DNA of 28,011 nucleotides from NCBI GenBank assembly GCA_026770575.1, contig MU657769.1, positions 1 through 28,011 on the forward strand, read 5' to 3'. Below are positions 1 to 13,279 of the stretch, piece by piece (the first letter of the stretch is position 1; each line of letters opens with the position of its first letter). Below the pieces are notes generated by a model. It saw only the letters and a list, made by a program, of their open reading frames with translations, did no database searches and was not told where the DNA came from. The translations under genes were made by a program, and so were the position numbers. The stretch comes from Pelagophyceae sp. CCMP2097. Taxonomy: Eukaryota > Sar > Pelagophyceae.

Positions 1-20
1 CAAAGACCAATTAAAGAAAA

Positions 21-57
21 TAACTCTTCCGGGACTCGAACCCGGAATCTTCAGACC
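21..57 (-). tRNA. partial tRNA 3' half (T-arm, acceptor 3' strand, T-run)
   Basis: On the minus strand a perfect 5-bp T-stem with the 7-nt loop TTCGAGT (CCGGG/CCCGG) is followed by seven bases that could form the 3' acceptor strand, one discriminator A, and then TTTT, which resembles an RNA polymerase III terminator. The B-box consensus GGTTCGANNCC is matched. I found no matching D-arm, A-box or 5' acceptor strand (AACTCTT) within the next 250 bases on the 5' side, and the bases before the T-arm do not fold into a standard anticodon arm. It may be a tRNA pseudogene fragment, a tRNA with a long intron, or a permuted gene whose 5' half lies beyond base 1. Amino-acid identity cannot be given. 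Confidence 0.4.
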
Positions 58-60
58 ACC

Positions 61-507
61 ACCAACTCGTAACTCCGCTGCGACCCGGGGCGGCCTGGGA
101 GGGGGCGCGGGCGCGGCGGGGGCCTGGGGAGGCTGGGCCGGGGTCGGGAAACCCGGAGTACTCTATTTCGACTCCGTTTAACGGGCCTTTAGTCGGGCGA
201 CGGACATTGCCGGGGACGTGGAGACCCTCGGAGACCACCCCTACGTCCTCTTTCACTCCCGACATCGCCAGCCTCGCTTCGGCGCTCTTGCAGTTGCCAG
301 AAAGTCCTTTGGATTATAGGCGATCCCTTTTCAAAGTGAAAAAGGCAAAAGGAGCTGCACATGGAGAGCACGACGCCGGTCGCGTAGGACTCGGCACGGG
401 ACCGCCGAGGTCGGGCTCTATAGCTCCGCGGCGCGCAGCGCTCCGGTTGCACTTTTTTGCAAGCCCGGTGCGGCGCCTCTGGCGGCGGTGCTGCGCGTGT
501 TTGCGCC
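61..507. other. intergenic region / 5' flank of the TRRAP gene
   Basis: This G/C-rich stretch separates the tRNA-like fragment from the TRRAP start codon. The short open frames in it are low-complexity and Arg/Pro-rich, and I recognise none. The TRRAP frame is open upstream of 508 to about 457 without an ATG, so that part is presumably 5' UTR. No TATA box or other promoter element could be assigned. Confidence 0.5.
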
Positions 508-3500
508 ATGGCGCGGCAGTCCGTGGGTAAGATCAACTTCGAGTCGACGTCTCGGACGCTGCTCTCGGCGTCGCTGGCCGAGGGCCTGCGCTGCGCGACG
601 GACCTGCGCGAGCGCATTGAGATTGTGCACACGTCCGAGTACGCCAACTTCCTGCGCTACCTCTTCCCGGCCTTTCGCGAGCTGCTGCTGAACCGCCTGG
701 AGACGGACCTGGCGCTGGACTCTGTGGAGAACAAGTTCCGGCACGTGCTCCTCGAGATTCTGAACCGGCTGCCGAACAATGAGCTCCTACGGCAGTACAC
801 GCCCGACCTCCTCCGCCTCGCGACGACGACGCTGGCCTGCGACAACGAGGAGAACGCGCTGACGTGCCTACGAATCATCTTCGACCTGCACAAAAACTTT
901 AGACCGACGCTCGAGGGCGAGGTGCAGCCGTTTTTGGACTTGGTGCAGCGCATCTACCGGTCGCTGCCCGCGTCGGTCCAGACCGCCTTTGCGCCGTCGC
1001 GGCCGCGCGTCGCCGCGCCGGCGCCCGCCCCCGGCGCCGTGGTGCCCGTGGCGCCGGCGCAGTTGAAGGGCCTGGATTCGTTCCGCGTCCTCACCGAGTG
1101 CCCGCTCATCGTCATGCTGCTGTTTCAGCTCTACCCGCGCTACATCCAGGACAACATCCCGCAGCTGACGCCGCTGATGATGGGCGGCCTCGCGCTGCGC
1201 GCGCCCGCCGCCGCGATCCAGCTCCAGCGCGACCGCTACAAGGACTTGGTCGCCTGCCAGGTCAAGACGCTGTCCTTCTTGACGTACCTCCTGCGCGGCT
1301 TCGCAGACCTCATGCGGCCCTACGAGGACGCCATCGCCGCGTCGGTCATCGCCCTCATGGCCGCCTGCCCCGGCGACGCCGTGGGGACGAGAAAGGAGCT
1401 CCTCGTGGCCACGCGCCACATTCTGGCCACCGAGTTCCGCCGCGGCTTCTTTCGCCACGTCGACGTCCTGCTAGACGAAAAGGTCCTCGTCGGCGCGGGC
1501 AAGCCGAGCCAGGAAGCCCTCCGGCCCCTGGCCTTTTCCACGCTGGCGGACCTCGTGCTGCACGTGCGGTCACGCCTCGACCTCGGGCAGCTCGGGCGAA
1601 TCGTCGCCCTCTTCTCGCGCAACCTCCACGATGCGGCGCTCCCGCTGTCCGTCCAGACGACGAGCGTCCGGCTCCTGCTGAATTTGGTCGACTACGTCTT
1701 TCGCCACGCAGACGCGGACAAGGCCCGATGCAAGGCCCTCCTCGTCTGCATCCTCCGCACGCTCGTTGCCAAGGTCGACGTCCTGCGCCAGCTCGACGTC
1801 GACCACTTCGCCGGCGGCGCCGACGCCGCGCCCGCGGAGCCCTCGGCGCCGGCGTCGAACGCGGACGCAGCCCGCGCTCGGTCCGACACCTTCCAAGACG
1901 TCCGAGGCCTCCTGCAGACCATGCTCCGCGGCCTCAAGACGATTATTAAGTGCATCGCGCGCTACCCGACAGGCGAAGCCGCGCCCGCCGCCGCCGGCGC
2001 CGCAGAACAGCCGCCGCGGCTGCTCTCGCGGCAAGAGGCGGACACCATCGCAAACTTCTTCGAGTGGGGCCTGCGCTGCTGCCAGTTTTACATTCTGCGC
2101 GCGCGGCTGCGGCACTCCGAGGCCAAGGAGCTTTTGGACGGCTTTGCCGGGGCGTTTACCGTGCTGGACGGCTGCAACCTGCGGCTCTGCGTCGGGCGGC
2201 ATTTGCCCTTTATGTTCGAGTCGACGCTGGAGACGCCGCAGATCCTCGGGGTGGCGCAGCTGCTTTTGGCCAACACGGCGGCGTCCGCGACCTTTGCAGA
2301 CATGCTTTTGGACTTTCTCATGGAGCACCTCGACGAGCTCGCGCTCCTCCGCGTCCCCGGCGCGGCAGACGCCATCAAGGCCGCGCCCGCCGCGGGCGCC
2401 ATGGAAGCGCCGAAACGCGCGGTGCCGCAGACGGGCTGCCGCGCTTCGGTGCTGCTCCGCCTCTTCAAGATCATCTTCGGGTCGGTCCAGCTCTTCGAGG
2501 AGAACGAGCGCGCGCTGCATGGGAGGCTCCGGCCGCTGGTCCTCGAGTCCCTCAGGCGCGCGGCCTGGGCCGCGCAGCCGCTGGGGTACCTCCTGCTCCT
2601 CCGCGCGCTCTTCCGCGCGCTCGGCAGGCCCGACGCGCCCGGCGGCGCCAAGCTGGCGAGGTCGCGCGCCGAGCTCGAGGCGGCGCTGCCCCAGATCCTC
2701 GGCGGCGTGCTGCGGCTGCGGCAGCGGCAGGCGCGCGTGCCGACGTCGCACGTGCTCCTCACGGAGCTGGCGCTGACGCTGCCCGCGCGCCTCAAGGCGC
2801 TGACGCCGCACCTGGCCCTGCTGCTGCCGCCCCTCGCCGCCGCTTTGCATCTCGCCGCGGGTGACCTCACGCCCGTGGCGCTGCGCACGCTGGAGCACTA
2901 TTTGGACCACCTCGCTCCGGCCACTCTAGACGCCCTCCGCCAGGGCATGCCAGACGTCTGGGCCTCGCTCCTCCGCGGCGTCTGCGCCCACGTCGGGCCC
3001 GCGCCCTACCCGTACGGCACCGTCGCGCTCCGAATCCTCGGCAAGCTCGGCGGCCGCAGCCGCGAGTTTGACCGCGACGACGCCGCGGGCCGCGAAGACG
3101 CGACGCGCTATATCTGCGGCGACGGCGCGGGCGGCGCGCAGGCGCTTTCCGTCTCCGCGCGGTGGTCCCGCGCGCACCTCGGCGCCGGCGCGGCGCCGCC
3201 GCTGAGCTTTGCCGTGCCTGCGGCGGTGGCGATTGACGCCGTATGCGAGCTTTTCCACACTCTGCTGCCGCAGCCCTTTGCCGACGCCGCTGGTGCCGGT
3301 GCCGCGGGCCCGCCGTCCCTCGGGAGGGCGCTGCTCCGGCGGCACCGCGCTTTGTGCTTTGAATTTATTACCTGCGCGCTGAGCTGCCTCGTTTCCGCAA
3401 AGGCGTTCCCCGGTGTCGTTGTGCTCGCCGACAAGCGCGAAACCGCGCCGCAGCCCGCTTTGGAGGGCGACGGGGCGGCGGAGGGCCAGCTGCGGTCGCT

Positions 3501-6500
3501 GCTCTTCGCGGTCCTCTGCGCGACGACAACTGCCGACCTGGCCGGCGAGGCGAAGCCGCTCCTCGACGGCCTCGCCGTCCACTTCGCCGCGCTCTTCGCC
3601 GCTGCGCCTGAGGCGGCGCCGGGCGACGCCGCGGAGCCGCAGCTGTCGGTGACGGCGCTGAACCGCGTCGTCGTCGCCGCGCTCGCGGACACGCGGCCCG
3701 CCGTCGCCGCCGCCGCGTCCAAAGCGCTCCTCCACCTCATCCAGTGCGCGGCGGCCCTGGAGCCCGAGGCAAACGACGAGGCCGAAGGGGACTCCAAGGC
3801 GTCGCCCGCGAAGAAGCGGCGGCGCGGGCCGGCCAAGGAGAAGAAGGTTTCGCGCCTCTTCGGCGAGGCCATGGTCGGCGACGTCCTCTCGCGCGTCTGC
3901 GGCGGGCTGGCGGCCCTGCACGACGACGCGCACGGCTGCGTCGGCGTCTGCGCGGCGCTACGCGCCGCGCTCCCCGCGCTCGGCCTGGGCTGGGCCGCGC
4001 GCGCGGTGGCGCCGCTGCTGCGCGCGGTCCTCGACGCGCTCCACTCGGCGGGCGTCGAGGCCGCCGTCTACGTCGCAGACGCGCTCGTCGCCACGGCGTG
4101 CGCCCTCCTCCGCGCCGCCGTGCCCATTGAAGACGACGAAGACGAGCCGCTTTCGCGGTCCGACGTCGTACAAATGTTGCTCGCCGAGCTTGGGAGCGCG
4201 CACGCGGCCGTGCGCCTCGGCGCGCAGGCGGCGCTCGTGGAGTTGAACGTGCTGAGCGGCCTCCCGCGCCTCGCCTCGAGCCGCTGGCTCCCCGACGGCC
4301 CGGACGCGGCGCGGCTCCGCGACTTTTCCATGCGCGCGTACGAGACAGGCGGATCCGACGCCGCGAAGATCGCCGCGTTGGACGCGCTGACATTTTTGCT
4401 CTCGCTGATGCCCGCCGTCTTCCCCGTCGACGAGCCGCTCTCGGCGCTCCTTTCTTCGGCGCTGGCGGAAACTGCCACGGCGGCGGACGACGACGAGGCG
4501 CTGCCGCTGCCCTGCGACGTTGGCTGGGGCACGGACTCAGACACTTTTTGCGCTGCGCTGAACCACTACGCCCTCCGCGCGCTCTTCCCGGGCTGCCCGC
4601 GCGCCGTGTTGCTCCGCGTCGCCGCGCTCCGCGCAGCCCACGCCGCGCTCCGAGCCGCGCGCACCGCCCACGCAGAGGCCGCCGAAGCCGCCGGAGAGTT
4701 GCCGGCGTCGAAGCTCTCGCGGCTGGCGCTGCCCCTGGCCTTGGAGGGGACGACGCATGGCGCGGCAGCCGTGGCCGTCTCGGCGGCGGCGCTGGTCCGC
4801 GAGATCTTGGCGGCGGGCGTCTGCGAAAGGCCCGACGTTTCTGGGCTGCTGGCCGAGTTAGCGGACCTGGACGAGCTCTCCGTCTGCACCCTCAAGGGCC
4901 TCGAGCACCTCGTCTGCATCCCCGGCGCGCGGCCGTGGTTCCCCGGCGTCGCGGCGACGGCGCTGCAGCACCTTGTCGCTCTCAGCGCGCCGCAGCGCAT
5001 GGCCACGACGCGCGCGTGGCGGGGCGGCGACGCCCTCGTCGTGGCGGCCAAGCTCGTGCAGCTCCTCGCGGCGGCGCCGGCGCTCGAGGCGGCGTGCGCG
5101 TCGGCGGCCGGCGCGGGCGACGGCGCGCGGCGCTGCATCGCCGCCGCCGTGGCGGCGGTGCTGGCCATCGAGGACATCCTGCCGCACTCGTGCAACTCCG
5201 GCGGTGTGAACCAGGCCCTAAAGGCACGGCGCTGCGCCCTCGATTCCCGCACGGAAGCGCGCGGCTGCGAAGGCGCCGTCGCCTCGCTGCCTCTCTCGCC
5301 GTTTCGCGCGCCTCTGGCGGCGCTGTTGGCCAGGCATTCGGACGCCGCAGTCGATTTTTTCCTTGCCCCGCAGCAGCTCGCCCAAGCGTCGCACGTCGCG
5401 CTCCTCCGCGCCCTCCTGCCCCTCGCCGAGGCCCGGGCCCTGCTGCAGCGCCTTCTGAGCGCCGACGGCGCGGACCGCTTGGCGGCGGCCGCATTCGCGT
5501 CCGCGCTCTACGACTGCCGGCAGCGCGCAAACGCGCAGGCGCGCTTCGAGTTCTCCGTCGACGGCGCGCAGCCGCCGGCGCCGCCGCGGCCGCCGGTGAC
5601 GGCCGCGCAGCCGACGACTGCGACTGCGGCTTCTCTGTTGCTGCAGTACCGCGGCCTGCAGATCCTCTACACCCTGCAGCAGCTCGACGAAGGCCACATG
5701 GGCAGGCACGTCATCCTCGCGCAGTGCCTGCGCACCATGTGGCGCGCGCCGCCGCATTCGGCCCAGGCGCGGACCGCCGACGGGCCGCACTTGCGCCGAA
5801 GAGCGCCCGCCGACGGCGAGCCCCCGAGCCTCTTCTCGGACCGCCGCGACAAGGAGGCGCGCCTCGTCGTCAAGTGCCTCCTCGGGTCGCTCGCCACGCA
5901 CGCCGGCGACGCGCAGACGGTCTTTGACGTTTTGGCCGTGTTTACCGTGCCTACCACCGTTGACGTCACGTTCGTCAAGAAGTTCTTCGCCGACGACCTC
6001 GCCGCAAACTGGGCGCCAAAGCACAAGCGCGCGCTTTTACTCTTCTTCCTACGCGTCCTCGCCGACTCCGCGGTGTTGGCGGAGGTCAAGGTGCTGGCGC
6101 TGCGTTTAGTAGTGACGCCCATGCTCGTGGCCACCTTCGCCGCCGAGGCGCTTGTGGCGGCGGCGGGCGGCGTTGTGGATTCGGTGCTGGACGCGACGTT
6201 GGTGAGCATCTTCATGCGCGCGGCGCTGGACATGGGCGACCAGCGGCAGGCTCAATACGACGAAGGCCTCCGCGTCGAGCTTCTAAAGCTGACCACGGTC
6301 CTCATCGAGCATCTGGGCATGCGCCTCGTGGACCATCGCAAGGAGCTGATCAAGTTCGCCTGGAACCATTTAAAGTCGGACGACTCTCTATCGAAGCAGT
6401 GGGCCTATGTCAACGTCTGCCGCTTCATAGCCACGTACGAGACGCCGCCGAAGATCATCTTGCAAGTCTACGTCGCCCTCCTCCGCACCTTCCAGCCGGA

Positions 6501-9500
6501 GTCGCGCGAGCTCGTCAAGGTCGCGTTGGACGTCCTCGTGCCCGCGCTCCCGCAGCGGCTGCCCGCGCCGGACTTTGTAAAGGCCATAAAATGGACCAAG
6601 AAGATCATGTACGAGGAGGGCCACGCGTTGCCGCAGCTCATCCACATGTGGCAGCTCATCGTGCGCCACCCGGACCTGTAAGAAAGCGGCGCCCGGAAAA
6701 CCGGAAAGCCGCGGCCCCCAAGGGGAAAACAGCCCGTGGACGTGTGATCCCAGAGCCGCCGACGCCGTGCGTAGGTTCTACTCGCACCGGTCTCAGTTCG
6801 TGCCGCAGATGGTCAACTCGCTGAACCGCCTGGGGCTGCCGCCCAACTGCCCTGTGGAGAACAGGGAGCTGGCTGTGAGCCTCGCGGACCTCATCGTCAC
6901 CTGGGAGATGCGCCGGATAAACGACGCGAAGAAGGCCGCCGACGGCGCACAGACCGACGGCGCGTCGCCCGCCAAGCGGCTCAAGACGGAAGGCGGCGCG
7001 GCGGTGACGGCGGTGGCGAAGACGCCGGACGCAGCGGAGCCCGAGGGCGACGACTTTGTCCTCTCTTCGTCGGCGGTAGAGATGATCGTCAACTTCCTCG
7101 TGCGCCTGGCATTGTTCTCGTCGGACAACAAGGAGCCTTTGGTGCGGCGCCTGGCGCAGAGGTGCGTGGGGCTTTTTCGCATCGCGCTTGGCGAGTGGAC
7201 GTCTGCTTACTTGCGGTTTTCCTTCTTCGAAAAGCTCATCGCGACGACGGCCACGGCGGGCGCCGCGCCGGCTGCAGCGCAGGCGGACGACGACGACGCC
7301 GCGAAGCGCGATTCGGCGCCGTACTCTCACGCTTTGCTCTCGACGTGCCTCGACATCGTTATGTGCACCCTCGTCGCGGGCCCAGTGCCCAACGCGTTCC
7401 TCGTGGACAACGTGCACAAGGCGCAGCATTTGGTCCTGAGCTGCTTTGAGGCGCCCGACGACGCCATTTTGGCAAAGGTCGTCGACGTCGTCCAGACCAT
7501 CACCCGCCTCTACCCGGCTACAAAGCTGCCGCCGACGTTTGCCGCCGCGGGCTTCTACCAGTACCTCAAAGAGGCCATGGAGCGCGCGCTGCGCAACTTC
7601 CTCGCCGTGGGCGCGCCAGAGGCGAAGCAGTCGCGGTTCTGCGCGGGACTGCGCGCCTTGGAAAAGGGCGGCCACTCAAACGTCTGCGCGGTGCTGGCCT
7701 GCGTCGAGGCCGTCTCGCAACAGATGCCGCGCTACGTCTCGAACCACGCTGCCTCGCTCCTCCAGCTCGCGACGCACCTGGTCACGTACCGCCTCCAGCA
7801 CGAGAAGAAGGAAAAGTACGGCGGACTCGTCGCCGCGACGCCGACCATGGCCGTCCTCGCGCAGGGCCTCGTCGAGGAGCGCGCCGGGGCGGCGGCGGCG
7901 GCGGCGGAGGGCAAGGACAAGCCGCTGCAGGCCCTCCTCGCCTGCCTCCGCCTCCTCGCCGCCGCGTTGGAGCGGCGCCTCCTCGAATCGGAGCCGCGGC
8001 GCGCGTTTATAGCGCTCCTCTTCACCTGCCTGGAGGCCAGCACGTCGTGCGAGCTGCTCCTTGCCGTGACGGACGTCGTTGGAGGCTGGGTCGCCGCCGC
8101 GGAATCGCCGCTCACGCTGAACGAGAAAATGGCCTTTGTCGAGTGCCTCCACGACTTGGACCGCCTGCCCGAGGCGGACGCGCAGCCCCTCGTCTCGCGC
8201 TACCTGGCCATGGTGCAGAAGATTGAAGCCGAATCGCCGCCTTTAAAATGCGCCGACGCGGCGCTCGCGGGCGCAGACGACGATGCGAAACGCAACTTCT
8301 TCGTGCGGCCCTTTGCCGCGGGCCTGCTGGCGCCGCACCCGGGCCTGCGCGGGCAGTTCCAGAAGCGCTTCTGGCGCGGGGCGACGGCGCTGAGCGGGAC
8401 GCTCCTTGCCGACGCCCTCGCCAGCGACTGGGCCGCGCTCTCGCAGCGCCAGTGGCTCGTCGTTGTCGTCGAGGCCCTCCTCGGCGTCGTCGACGTCGAC
8501 GCGCCGCTGGACGCGACGGGGACGGCGCTGCCGCCGCTGCCCACGGCCGCGCTGCCGCCCGCGGCGGCTGGCGACGCCGACGCGGGCGGGCCGGCCGACG
8601 CGGGCGAGCTGCGCCTTGCTGAGCTGCACGGCGCCGCGGTGCGCATCCTCGACCGCCGCCGCGCGTCGACGGCGTCGTTTCTGGCGCCGTTGCGCGAGCT
8701 CGCACACGCGCACCTCGGGCTCTGCCACAACCTCTTCGACCTGCTCCTGGGCAGCGCGGTCCTCGAGCTCGACCGCTGCGGCGGCGGCGGTGCGGGCGTG
8801 GCCCAAGCCTGCGCGCAGCAGCTCGCGGCGGCGTCGCACGCGCCCTGCCTCTTCGTGCCCTCGGCGCTGCCGGGCGGCGACGTGGCGGCAATCTCGCAGC
8901 TCGCGCCACCGCCGGCGCCGCCGGCGCCGGCCGCGGCCCAGGGCCGCGATTCGTCGCCGTTTCAGGGCGACGAGCTCGTGCTGAGCGAGCTCTCGAGCTA
9001 CTTGGAGATGTCTTCGAATTGCGCAGTGCCCCAGACGCTCGCGCCCAGACGCGGGCCGTTGCTCGTCAACGTGCCCCAGGTCCTCCTGCGCGCGCTCCGC
9101 TGCGCGAAGCCGCCGGCGCGCCTTAGTGCCGAAACGCTGACGCAGCTGGCCGCAAAGTACAACATCTACTATGACGTGCTCAGAATCCAAGAGGCCCGCC
9201 TCGCCGCGCAGACCGACGCGGACGCCATGTGCGACGACGAGCCCGACGACGCCGACTCGCGCGCGCTCCTCGGGCTGCTCGCCGACGTCGATGAGGTGGA
9301 CTGCCGCGCCGGCGCGCTGCGCATCCTGACGTCGTCGCAGGACCTGCAGGCGGCGCTGGCGCTGCAGGGCTACGGCTACGTCGTCGAGGCGCAGCACATT
9401 TACTTCCGCCTCCTCAGCGCCGGGCCGGGCGGCCTCGCGCTGGCCGCGGACGGCGCGCCGGCCGCCGCGCCGGGGCTGTCGGCGTTCGATGCCGAGGTGT

Positions 9501-12376
9501 GTGAGGCGGAGTGGGTGCAGTGCGCTAGGCAGCTCTCGCAGTGGCCTTTGCTGGCGCAAGTGCTGGGTCCGTCGCCCGAGGCGCCGAGCTCGCAGCCATT
9601 CGAGCGGCGGCGCGTCGGCGTCGAGGCGTGCTGGAAGTCCGGCGCGTGGGAGCACGTGCGATCGTTGCTCGACGGCGCGGCGGCGGCGGGGGACCCGGCG
9701 GCGCTGCTGCACGAGATCCGGCTTGCCATCGTCGACCGCAAGTTCGGCGACGTGGAGCGCATGTGCACTGTCTGCATCCAGCACGCTCTGCGGCGGTGGC
9801 GCGCGCTGCCGCCTTTGGGGGCCGGCGGCGGCGCAAGGGCGAAACTCCTCCGGCTCTTCCACGAGCTCATCGAGGTCCACGAGTCGGGACAGCTGCTCCA
9901 CGAGGCGCTGCAGCACGCACGCGCGCGCACGTCCCCAGACCTCAGCGCGGTGACGACGGCGTGGCGCCAGCGTTTACCGAATTCCTGGGAGGACGCGGCG
10001 GCCTGGGACGACGTGGTGCAGTGGCGGCTGCAGAGCTTTGCGGCCGTCCGCCGCGAGTTCGAGGCCTGGTGCGCCCCGGAGCGCGTCTCGCTGCTCCACG
10101 ACACGCCCTGGACGCGCACGGCCCTCGCGTGCGCCGCGCGGCAAAAGGGCCTCGGCGCCGTCTCGCGCGGGTGCCTGGAGGCGCAGGACGTGGCAGCGGT
10201 GCGGATGGACGTCGACGACGCCTTTGGAAAGCTGCGCGAGCAAATCTTGACGCACGAACCGGACCACGCGCGGAGCGCCCTGGACGCGGGAACGGCCTTG
10301 TTCCGGCACGCGCACTCTGCCGCGGCGCGCCAGGGTTTGCTGCTCATTCTGAACACGTCCATGGACTATTTCGACTCCCCGCAGCGCTGCGAGCTGCTCC
10401 GCCTCAAGGGCCGGTTCCTGGCCACGCTCGGCCAGGATAGCAGCGCGCACGAGGCTTTTTCGCAGGCGACGGCGCAGTGCCCGCACGCCGCAGAGGCGTG
10501 GTTCGCCTGGGCCGTCCTCTGCGACGCCCAGGCGACGGCCGCGCCGGTGGACGGCGCGCAGGCGGCGCCCAAGCTCGCGCGGTATGCTGCCGCGTGTTAC
10601 CTCGCCGCGGCGGAGTTTGACGTGCGGCGCGGCGAGAGCGTGGCCGCCGTGGCCAGAGTGCTCTGCCTGGCCAAGCGGCACGCGGCGGCGGACGACGGTG
10701 CAAAAGCGCACGTCTCCGCCGTGCCGGCGCGCCTCTGGCTGCCCTGGGTCGACAACCTCGTCGACGCGTGCGCCCGAGGTGGTGCCGGCGCAGACTTTGC
10801 AGAAGCGGCGCTGAAAGCCGCCGCCGTTGCCTTCCCGCAGGCGTGCTACTACGCCCTCCGCGCGGCGATGCGCGACGGTCTCGCGCAGCGCCTGGAGAGC
10901 GTCTACGCCGCCGTTTCGATGCAGAACGGCCGCCTCGTCGCGGAGATGGACGTGCTCTGCGACAACGTCGAATTGCGCGCACAGCCGTCGGCCGCCGAGC
11001 GGCTGCTGCCGCTGCTGCAAACGGTGCTGCGCGCCTGCGTCGACAGCCCGAACCAGCTCGCCGAGCCCGGGCCGGCGGCGCTGCAGGCGGCGCTGGACCG
11101 CGCCGCGGACCTTTTGGAAGGAGACGACCTTCAGGCGCCCTTCCGCCGCGACTTCCAGGGCGGCGCGAACATCGGCACGTTGGCATGGCACCTGCGGCGG
11201 TGGACTTTAGCGCTGTGCGCCGCACCGCCGGCGAAGCGCGGCCGCGCCGGCGCGCTGCACCGCGCCGAGCAGGACCCGGCGCTCCAGGTGCCGGGCCAGT
11301 ACGCCGCGTCGTTGCACGACGTCTCCTCCGACGCCACAAAGGCCCTCCTCCGCGGCGTCGACGTCGACGCGTCCGGCCGCGTCCACTTCCTCACGGCGTG
11401 CGGCCGGCGGCAGACGTTCTTCGCGACCGTTTCAACGCCGAAGCGCGCAAAAGCAGACACGCGCGCGGCGCAGCTCTTCGCAGTCGTCGATTTCGTGCTG
11501 GCGCGGTCCGTCGAGGCGCAGAAGCGGCGGCTGCGGTTTTCGCCGTCGCGCCTTGTGCGCATCGGCGCTTTGCGCCTCGCGGACGACCCCGCGGGCTGCA
11601 CGTCGCTCGCCGCCGTTTCGGCGGCGCGCTTCGACGCCGGGGCGTGCGCCCTTTCCGCGCGGAAGCGCGTCGCCGACGCCGTCGCCGCCACGTTTGCCGC
11701 CAACAGCAAGACGCGCGGCCACAACGCTTCCGTCGTCGACGCCGAAATACGCGCAAAGCACGAGGCCTACGAGGCCGCCTGCCGCGAGGCGCCCGCCGAC
11801 GCGCTGGCGTATTACGCGAGCCGTGCCCACGACGACGCCGAGTCGCTCTGGGCCTTTCGGCGCGCCTTTGCGGCGCAGCACGCCGTCGTTTCGCTCCTCG
11901 GCCACGTCCTCCGCGTCCAGGGCCGCGCGCCCGAGACGCTGCGCTTCTGCACGGCGACGCGGCGCGTCGTCGTCGCCGAATTTTACCTTGCCGCGGCGCG
12001 CGACGCCGCGGTGGGCGCGCCGGCGATGCCGTTCCGGCTGACGCGCAACGTGACGGCGTTCCTCGGGCCCCTCGCCCTAGAGGGCTTCACGCTCGGCGTC
12101 GGCCTGACGGCCCTCGCGCTGCGCGAGTCCACCGCGACGCCCGGCGGCCTCCTGCTGCCCTACCTCGACCTCTTCCTCAGCGCGGCGCGGCCTGGCGAAG
12201 CGGCGGACGTCGACGCCAACGTCGCCTCAATCGCCGCAGAAGTCAAAAACCTCGCGCCGCTCGTCGTCGGCGCGGGCGCGGGCGCGATCGACGACAACAT
12301 CCGGCGGCTCATCGATTCCGCGCGGGCACCGGCCCGCCTCGCACTCATGGAGGCGAGCTGGCAACCCTGGATCTAA
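508..12376 (+). CDS. TRRAP: TRRAP/Tra1-family PIKK pseudokinase (SAGA/NuA4 scaffold), two exons
   Basis: This is the giant activator-binding scaffold of SAGA- and NuA4-type histone acetyltransferase complexes and acts in the nucleus. Exon 1 (508-6677) and exon 2 (6775-12376) join in frame to 3923 aa, close to human TRRAP (about 3860) and yeast Tra1 (about 3740). ATG 508 sits in the strong context GCCATGG; the upstream frame has no other ATG. N-terminal HEAT-type helices carry TRRAP-like stretches, for example CLRIIFDLHKNFRP and LRPLAFSTLADLVLHVR. The sequence around the splice junction, IVRHPDLFY..QFVPQMVNSLNRLGLPPN, is a family hallmark. Basic NLS-like clusters lie near residues 1100 (KKRRRGPAKEKK) and 2123 (AKRLKTE). 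The FAT region follows, then a PI3K-like domain (about 3500-3850) that lacks the catalytic HRD-type Asp, Asn and DFG residues, as expected for this pseudokinase, and a FATC tail ending WQPWI. There are no internal stops or frameshifts. Confidence 0.96.
6678..6774 (+). other. spliceosomal intron of the TRRAP gene (97 nt)
   Basis: The intron begins GTAAG and ends GCGTAG. Removing it joins CT to G to give the Leu codon of HPD-L-FY, restoring a motif conserved across TRRAP/Tra1 proteins. Read through, the frame meets TAA at once (6679), so splicing is required for the full protein. Both exons are then continuous, and the total coding length (11772 nt) is a multiple of three. Confidence 0.92.
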
Positions 12377-13048
12377 GCGCGACCTTCGCGCCGACCTTAA
12401 GCAAGGGGCCTCCTCCAAGGCCGGGCCCAAATGTTTCGGGAGATAGCTCGTCCAAGCGCGATGTTGCCCGAGGCTGCCGGCTGACGTGGGGCCCGAGCGC
12501 CGCGGCGGTGGGGGTCGAGTGTCGTGCACGGGCGCGGAAGGGATGCGCGAGCAGGTCTCGGTCATACGAGTTCCTGCCCTGGGAGGCGCGGGCGGCCGAG
12601 CCGCACGCGCGCCGAGGCAAACGGACCGCCGGCGGCCCGCTCGACTTCCAGGCGGCGGCGGCGGCGGCCCTCCCACGGGGTCCCCCGACGGGACGCTCCA
12701 GCCCCCGACGCTCCAGCCGCCGCAGACCGGGCGACTTCGAGGGCGCTCAACCTCCGCGAGCTGTGCTTGGTAAAGCCCTCGACGGTAGAGAGGAGCTACG
12801 TGTGAGTATCGTGTTAGTACCGTGCCTCATTTCCTGGTGGTATTAAGTTCGTTGTATAGGTGTCCGCGCCGCAGAGCGTTCCCGCTCGGACATCTGTCGT
12901 AATCATCGGCGCGTCGTGCCGCGTGCAACGACAGACACGTACGAAGGTCGAAGGCGCGATGGGGGCGATCTTCCGCAATTTAGGTTCGGCGCGGCGGGAA
13001 CTCGACGTGCCGCGCCTGGACCTGCCCTGCTGCGGCACGGGTATGCTG

Positions 13049-13136
13049 CTGAGATAGCGCGTGGAGCGGGACTCTCGGTGACATACTCTTCCTCAACACG
13101 CTCATCATGGCCGCGTTCTGAGATAGCGCGTGGAGC
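13049..13136 (+). repeat. 19-bp direct repeat, 69-bp period
   Basis: CTGAGATAGCGCGTGGAGC is found identically at 13049-13067 and 13118-13136. The intervening sequence is not a copy of anything else I see. Function unknown; it could be a remnant of a tandem duplication. Confidence 0.7.
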
Positions 13137-13279
13137 CACGGCAGTTTCGTGCGGTAATCAGCAGATCAGTGAAAGCCATTGTGTGGGATCTGGCGCGCCG
13201 GCCCGCCTGTTGGTTTTAGCAGCCTCGTTGGAGTGCATAATAGAAGAAGAAGTGAGGCAAAAAATTTAATAAGGAAGTT

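Noticed and set aside
457..507. Upstream extension of TRRAP to base 457
   Set aside because: The extension would start at TTG and adds low-complexity Ala/Gly sequence. ATG 508 has a strong start context.
4548..5927. Long alternative-frame open frames within TRRAP and on its opposite strand
   Set aside because: They are Arg/Ala/Pro-rich by-products of high G/C in the third codon position and show no family motifs.
6668..6790. TRRAP as two separate genes split at 6681
   Set aside because: A clean 97-nt GT-AG intron joins the two frames exactly within the conserved HPDLFY motif, and the total coding length is a multiple of three.
10768..12846. 692-codon open frame overlapping the TRRAP 3' end
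   Set aside because: Arg/Pro/Gly-rich shadow frame of the TRRAP pseudokinase region; no domain content.
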